From positions 1,233,001 through 1,297,000 of the forward strand of contig JAMPIV010000299.1 in NCBI GenBank assembly GCA_024509875.1: a stretch of DNA of 64,000 nt, given 5' to 3'. This document shows, piece after piece, positions 60,250 to 64,000 of the stretch. Numbering within the stretch: the first letter of the stretch is position 1; the number at the start of each line of letters is the position of its first letter. The notes under the pieces were generated by a model that searched no databases, was not told where the DNA came from, and worked only from the letters and a program-made list of their open reading frames with translations. The translations under genes and the position numbers were made by a program. This DNA comes from Oreohelix idahoensis (lineage: Eukaryota > Mollusca > Gastropoda > Stylommatophora > Oreohelicidae).

Positions 60250-63200
60250 ATGCAAGTTCCCTACCACAACCCATGCAAGATGAAAAATAGTATAAGCATT
60301 ATAACCCTAAACGTAAGAGGTTTGAGAACTAAATTAAGCCAGATTATAGCTTTAACGCGCACATATAAACCTGATTTCATCTTTCTTCAAGAAACAAAAA
60401 TTACAAACGAGACAAAGGAAAATACATCATACAACAGCTAGGTCTACGATACGGATATTTCGGATTAGGATCATCTCACACAGGGGTAGCTATTTTTACA
60501 AATTTTGGACAAGTGGGAAATAACACATCAAAACAAAGACAGAGAGGGCAGATACGTAATAGTACAAGTAAGAAATCAAGACGACCACTCGGACAACCAC
60601 ACTTTAGTTAATGTATATGCCCCAGCAATAAAGACGCAGCAATTAACCTTCTATAAAAAAAACTATCGAACATTTTGACACAATACAAGGGAAAACAAAT
60701 TTTATTAGGGGGGGGGGGATTTCAACTGTGTTCTACATAAACTAGATGCGCAAAGAACAAACAACCGAGGAAGACAGGAACGCGCACAAATGGAGATACT
60801 ACAAAACATCCTAGATGAACACAATTTGGTAGACGGATACAGGAAAAAACCTCCGGAGGGAAAGGAAACAACGTTTACAGACAAATCACACATTTCGGGT
60901 AGTTCTGCAAGACTAGACAAATTTTATGTACACAACAACCACATAATCCAAAAAGTCAAACATATAAATGACACTACAAATTTTACGGATCACAAAGCAG
61001 TTCTACTGAAAATAAACGGGGCACCAACTGGGAACGAGACCAAAAGTTCCCCCCTTTGGAAATTTAATAATGCTCTACTGCAAAATGAATTTTATACGAC
61101 AACACTAACAAAACTAATAAAAGACTACTGCAACAAAACACCTACATCAAATTTAATACAACATTGGGATCTCCTAAAAAGAACAATAAAGGAAATAACA
61201 CAAATGCTTGCAACACAGATACACAAACAAATAAGAAGACAACGACAAATCTTGGAAACAGCTCTAAATTTAACACAACAATTGGACAAACACGCCCCGC
61301 ATATCTACACATTGCAGGAGGAGTTAGAAAAACACGACCAGTACATTTTTAAAGGGGCTCTACTGAGAACAAAATTACACACGTCAACTCAAGAAATACC
61401 GTACAGACAATTTTTGGCAACTGAACAAAACATTCAAAGGAGCAGACAGATACATCGAATCATAGACGAAACAGGTACGGAACTAACAAGCACTTCCGAA
61501 ATAGGTCAAGCGTTTCACGTTTACTACGCACACTTGTATAAACAAGAACAAACGCACGCTTTAGACGAAGCCTGTTTCATAACTCAGTCTGCCAGTTTAA
61601 CTGAGCAGGAAAAAAAACACAATGGACAAATCTCTAACTATAGAAGATTTGAATCTCTCTCTAAGCACCCTACAAAAAAATAAATCTCCAGGTCCAGACG
61701 GCCTTACAACCGAGTTTTATTCCAAATTTTTCCATATATTTGCCCAACTATTGTTGAAAACACTAAATGAAGCCTTTAGAAAAGAGGAGCTACCCCCCCA
61801 GTCTAAATGAAACTATCATAACTCTCATCCATTAAAAAAAATACGGATAAAAAATACATGCAGAATTATAGACCTATCTCTCTTCTAAACACCAACTATA
61901 AAATATTAACTAAAGCGCTTACAAACAAACTGAAACCTTTCATGCACACTTTGATTAATGAGGATCAACAATACAGCGTAAAAAGCAGAACCATAAATAA
62001 ACATACACACTTCATTCGGGATGTCATCCAGCATACACATGAAAAAAACACACCAGCAGCAGTATTATCCGTTGATCAAGAAAAAGCCTTTGATAAAGTC
62101 GATCACAGATGTCTACATAAAGTTCTACAAGAAAATAATCTCGGCCAATACTTTAGGACATGGATAAAAATTATATATAGAAAGCCGGAAAGTAAACTTT
62201 TAATAAATCACACTTTGTCTGAACCAATCAACTTAACAAGGTCAGTAAGACAGGGTTGCCCTCTCTCACCTTTATTATACACACTAGTCTTAGAGCCAGT
62301 ACTAAGGAAAATAAAACTAAACACTCATATTAAAGGAATACACATACCAGGAATAGGGGAAAAAAAGCTAATAGCCTACACAGACGACACAGTCTTTTTT
62401 CCATCAAATGTTTCATCAATACAACATATTTTCGACACATTTAAAGCTTTCGGCTACGCGAGTGGTTCAAAAATAAACATACAAAAATCATATGTAATGG
62501 GAATAGGAAAATGGAAAAATAAAACGGACTTTCCCTTTCAATTAACACAAACAAGCAAAATGAAAATATATGGAATAATTTTCTCCTCGACACCAGGAAA
62601 ATCTGATAACGATGTGTGGAAAAAAATAATTTCAAAAATCAAGGAAAAACTAAAAAGATACCAATTTAAGAACGCGACGATCTTCGGTAGAAGCGTTATT
62701 TGTAATACGTACATACTTCCAAGTGTGCTATACATTTCAAATATTTTTCGTCCCCCCAAAAAATACATAACCGAAATAAATCATTTAATTAGAATTTTTT
62801 TTTTCAGACACACACTTCACAGTATAAAACATAAAACCTTAATTAATACAAGAGAAACAACGGGGTGGAATTTCATTGCAAGACATTAATACAAAAATAA
62901 ACACTCTAGGAATCAAATTCATAAGCGACGCAATAAAAGACCCACAAGGATACCCTTTAACACACTATTACATGGGCCTTTATATAACAAAAATATGCAA
63001 CTTTAACAACACCATACCACACCATTCCGGAACACTACCGCCCTTCTACAAACACTGCATCAGATGCATACAAGGGAATGAAAAACTCCTACACCAGTCA
63101 ACTAAGAATATATACCAATACTTGATAAAGACACAAGAAAAACCTTTAGACCAACGAATAAAAATAGGATACAAATACGGGATAACAGATTATACGGCAA

Positions 63201-63643
63201 TCTTCGCAAATCTACACATAAAAAACATATCACCATCGGAAAGAAAAATAACCTATAGATTATTATTCAACTTAACACCGCTCACACAGAAAAAAGAACA
63301 CATAAATATGACCTTGCAAAAATGTAGACTCTGCTTTGGTACAACAGCAAAAGAAACAGAAGACCATATCTTCTTCCGTTGTAATACGATCAAATCAACA
63401 GTAGAAGAGTTGAAAAAAGCTTTTAGTAGATACACAAATGGAAAAATTGACATATACAAAGCAATTATGCTAAATAAAATTCCAAAAATTGACCCGCCCT
63501 TGAGGGAAAAAATATTACGCACTTTAGCAGAATATAGAGACACTGTTTGCAAATGCAGAAACAAAGCAGTTTATGAGAGGAAATATTTCAGTCAAAATTT
63601 TGCTTTCTACCTATTTAAAAAAAAAAAATGGAGCATATTTTAG
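60250..63643 (+). pseudogene. ORF2 (endonuclease-RT) of an L1/Tx1-like element
   Basis: Start at 60250 or 60280 (MKNSISIITLNVRGL). AP-type endonuclease: LNVRGLRTKLSQI and DFIFLQETKI (metal-binding Asn and Glu), then in other frames NVYAPA, GDFNC (60718-60730, next to a 10-G run) and FTDHKAVLL near 60982. From 60790 a frame runs to 61683. After further changes near 61625 and 61810, RT follows: NYRPISLLNTNYKILTKAL (61861), SVDQEKAFDKVDH (62070-62105), SVRQGCPLSPLLYTL (62243) and the catalytic AYTDDTVFF (~62376-62400). A frame change near 62880 leads to the C-terminal part with CRLCFGTTAKETEDHIFFRC (63322-63380), a CX2C...HX4C zinc motif typical of L1/Tx1. Stop at 63641-63643. At least five frame changes inactivate it. 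Confidence 0.9.
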
Positions 63644-64000
63644 GAACTTAGAACCAACAAGGGAGAACTAAAAATAATAACTATTTCCTTTTGTATTTTT
63701 ATTTTTGGGATGTATTACTAGGTTATTTTTTTAAACTTATCACTTTCTATACTTCACTTTGATTAAGTACGTAAAAGAAGTGTGAATACGCGCGAGTGTT
63801 TTTCATATGAAACATTAAATGTTTTTTTTTCCTTATATCTCTTTAAAATGCACACAATTTAGTGCAAGTGGAAATGTGAGCAAATGAAAGCTTTCTTTTC
63901 ATGCATATGCAAATACTAGGAACTACATAGGAATTTGAAGTAGCAAAATATGTTTTATTTTTCTTCTTTATTATATTATTTCATTATTATTATTTTTTTA
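63644..64000 (+). other. 3' untranslated region of the Tx1-like element
   Basis: AT-rich non-coding tail after ORF2, running to the end of the window; the element's 3' end is not clearly in view. Confidence 0.5.

Overview
The window looks like repeat-dense intergenic DNA from an animal nuclear genome. A gastropod mollusc is the best guess, from the single probable host gene: a gastropod chemosensory-type class A GPCR exon at 39924-40523. The DNA is AT-rich, with long (TA)n and (CTAT)n microsatellites and coding fragments from at least six transposon types. There is no sign of prokaryotic organisation: no operons, ribosome binding sites or CRISPR.

Layout. 1-12018: two related Ty3/gypsy retrotransposons in the same orientation. 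Copy 1 is the tail of pol plus an LTR. Copy 2 is almost complete (leader, gag, pol, 3' LTR) and has integrase UPSTREAM of reverse transcriptase (PR-INT-RT-RH), the hallmark of the Gmr1 group. 13077-18000: a (TA)n array, a broken Tc1 transposase, a palindrome made of two head-to-head tRNA-derived SINE copies, a duplicated dispersed repeat and a short Tc1 derivative with inverted termini. 19617-27083: three 5'-truncated non-LTR retrotransposon remnants (one RTE-like on +, two on -). 27733-30751: a hAT element on -, whose transposase reading frame is cut by an LTR starting at 30752. 30752-36137: a second Gmr1-type element, with most of gag deleted but PR-INT-RT-RH still recognisable.

39924-40523: the GPCR exon. 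41033-41440: another SINE cluster. 43039-50959: a complete insertion of a third Gmr1-type element on -, with ~2.27-kb LTRs and a 5-bp target duplication (CTTAT), but with the integrase core and most of RT/RNase H deleted. 51590-52800: two copies of a SINE-like unit carrying different tetranucleotide tails, one ~830 bp long. 53108-54374: a fourth Gmr1-type fragment (INT plus RNase H, RT deleted). 56440-63643+: an L1/Tx1-like non-LTR element with an array of ~150-240 bp monomers, an intact ORF1 and a frame-broken ORF2.

The genes do not form a pathway; the window is a record of serial insertion, recombination and decay. The most notable signals are the four loci sharing the INT-before-RT order, a SCAN-like capsid segment in their Gag, LTRs whose halves have different histories, the monomer array before the Tx1-like ORF1, and SINE units ending in different microsatellites. 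All identities come from reading motifs by eye; no database search was run.
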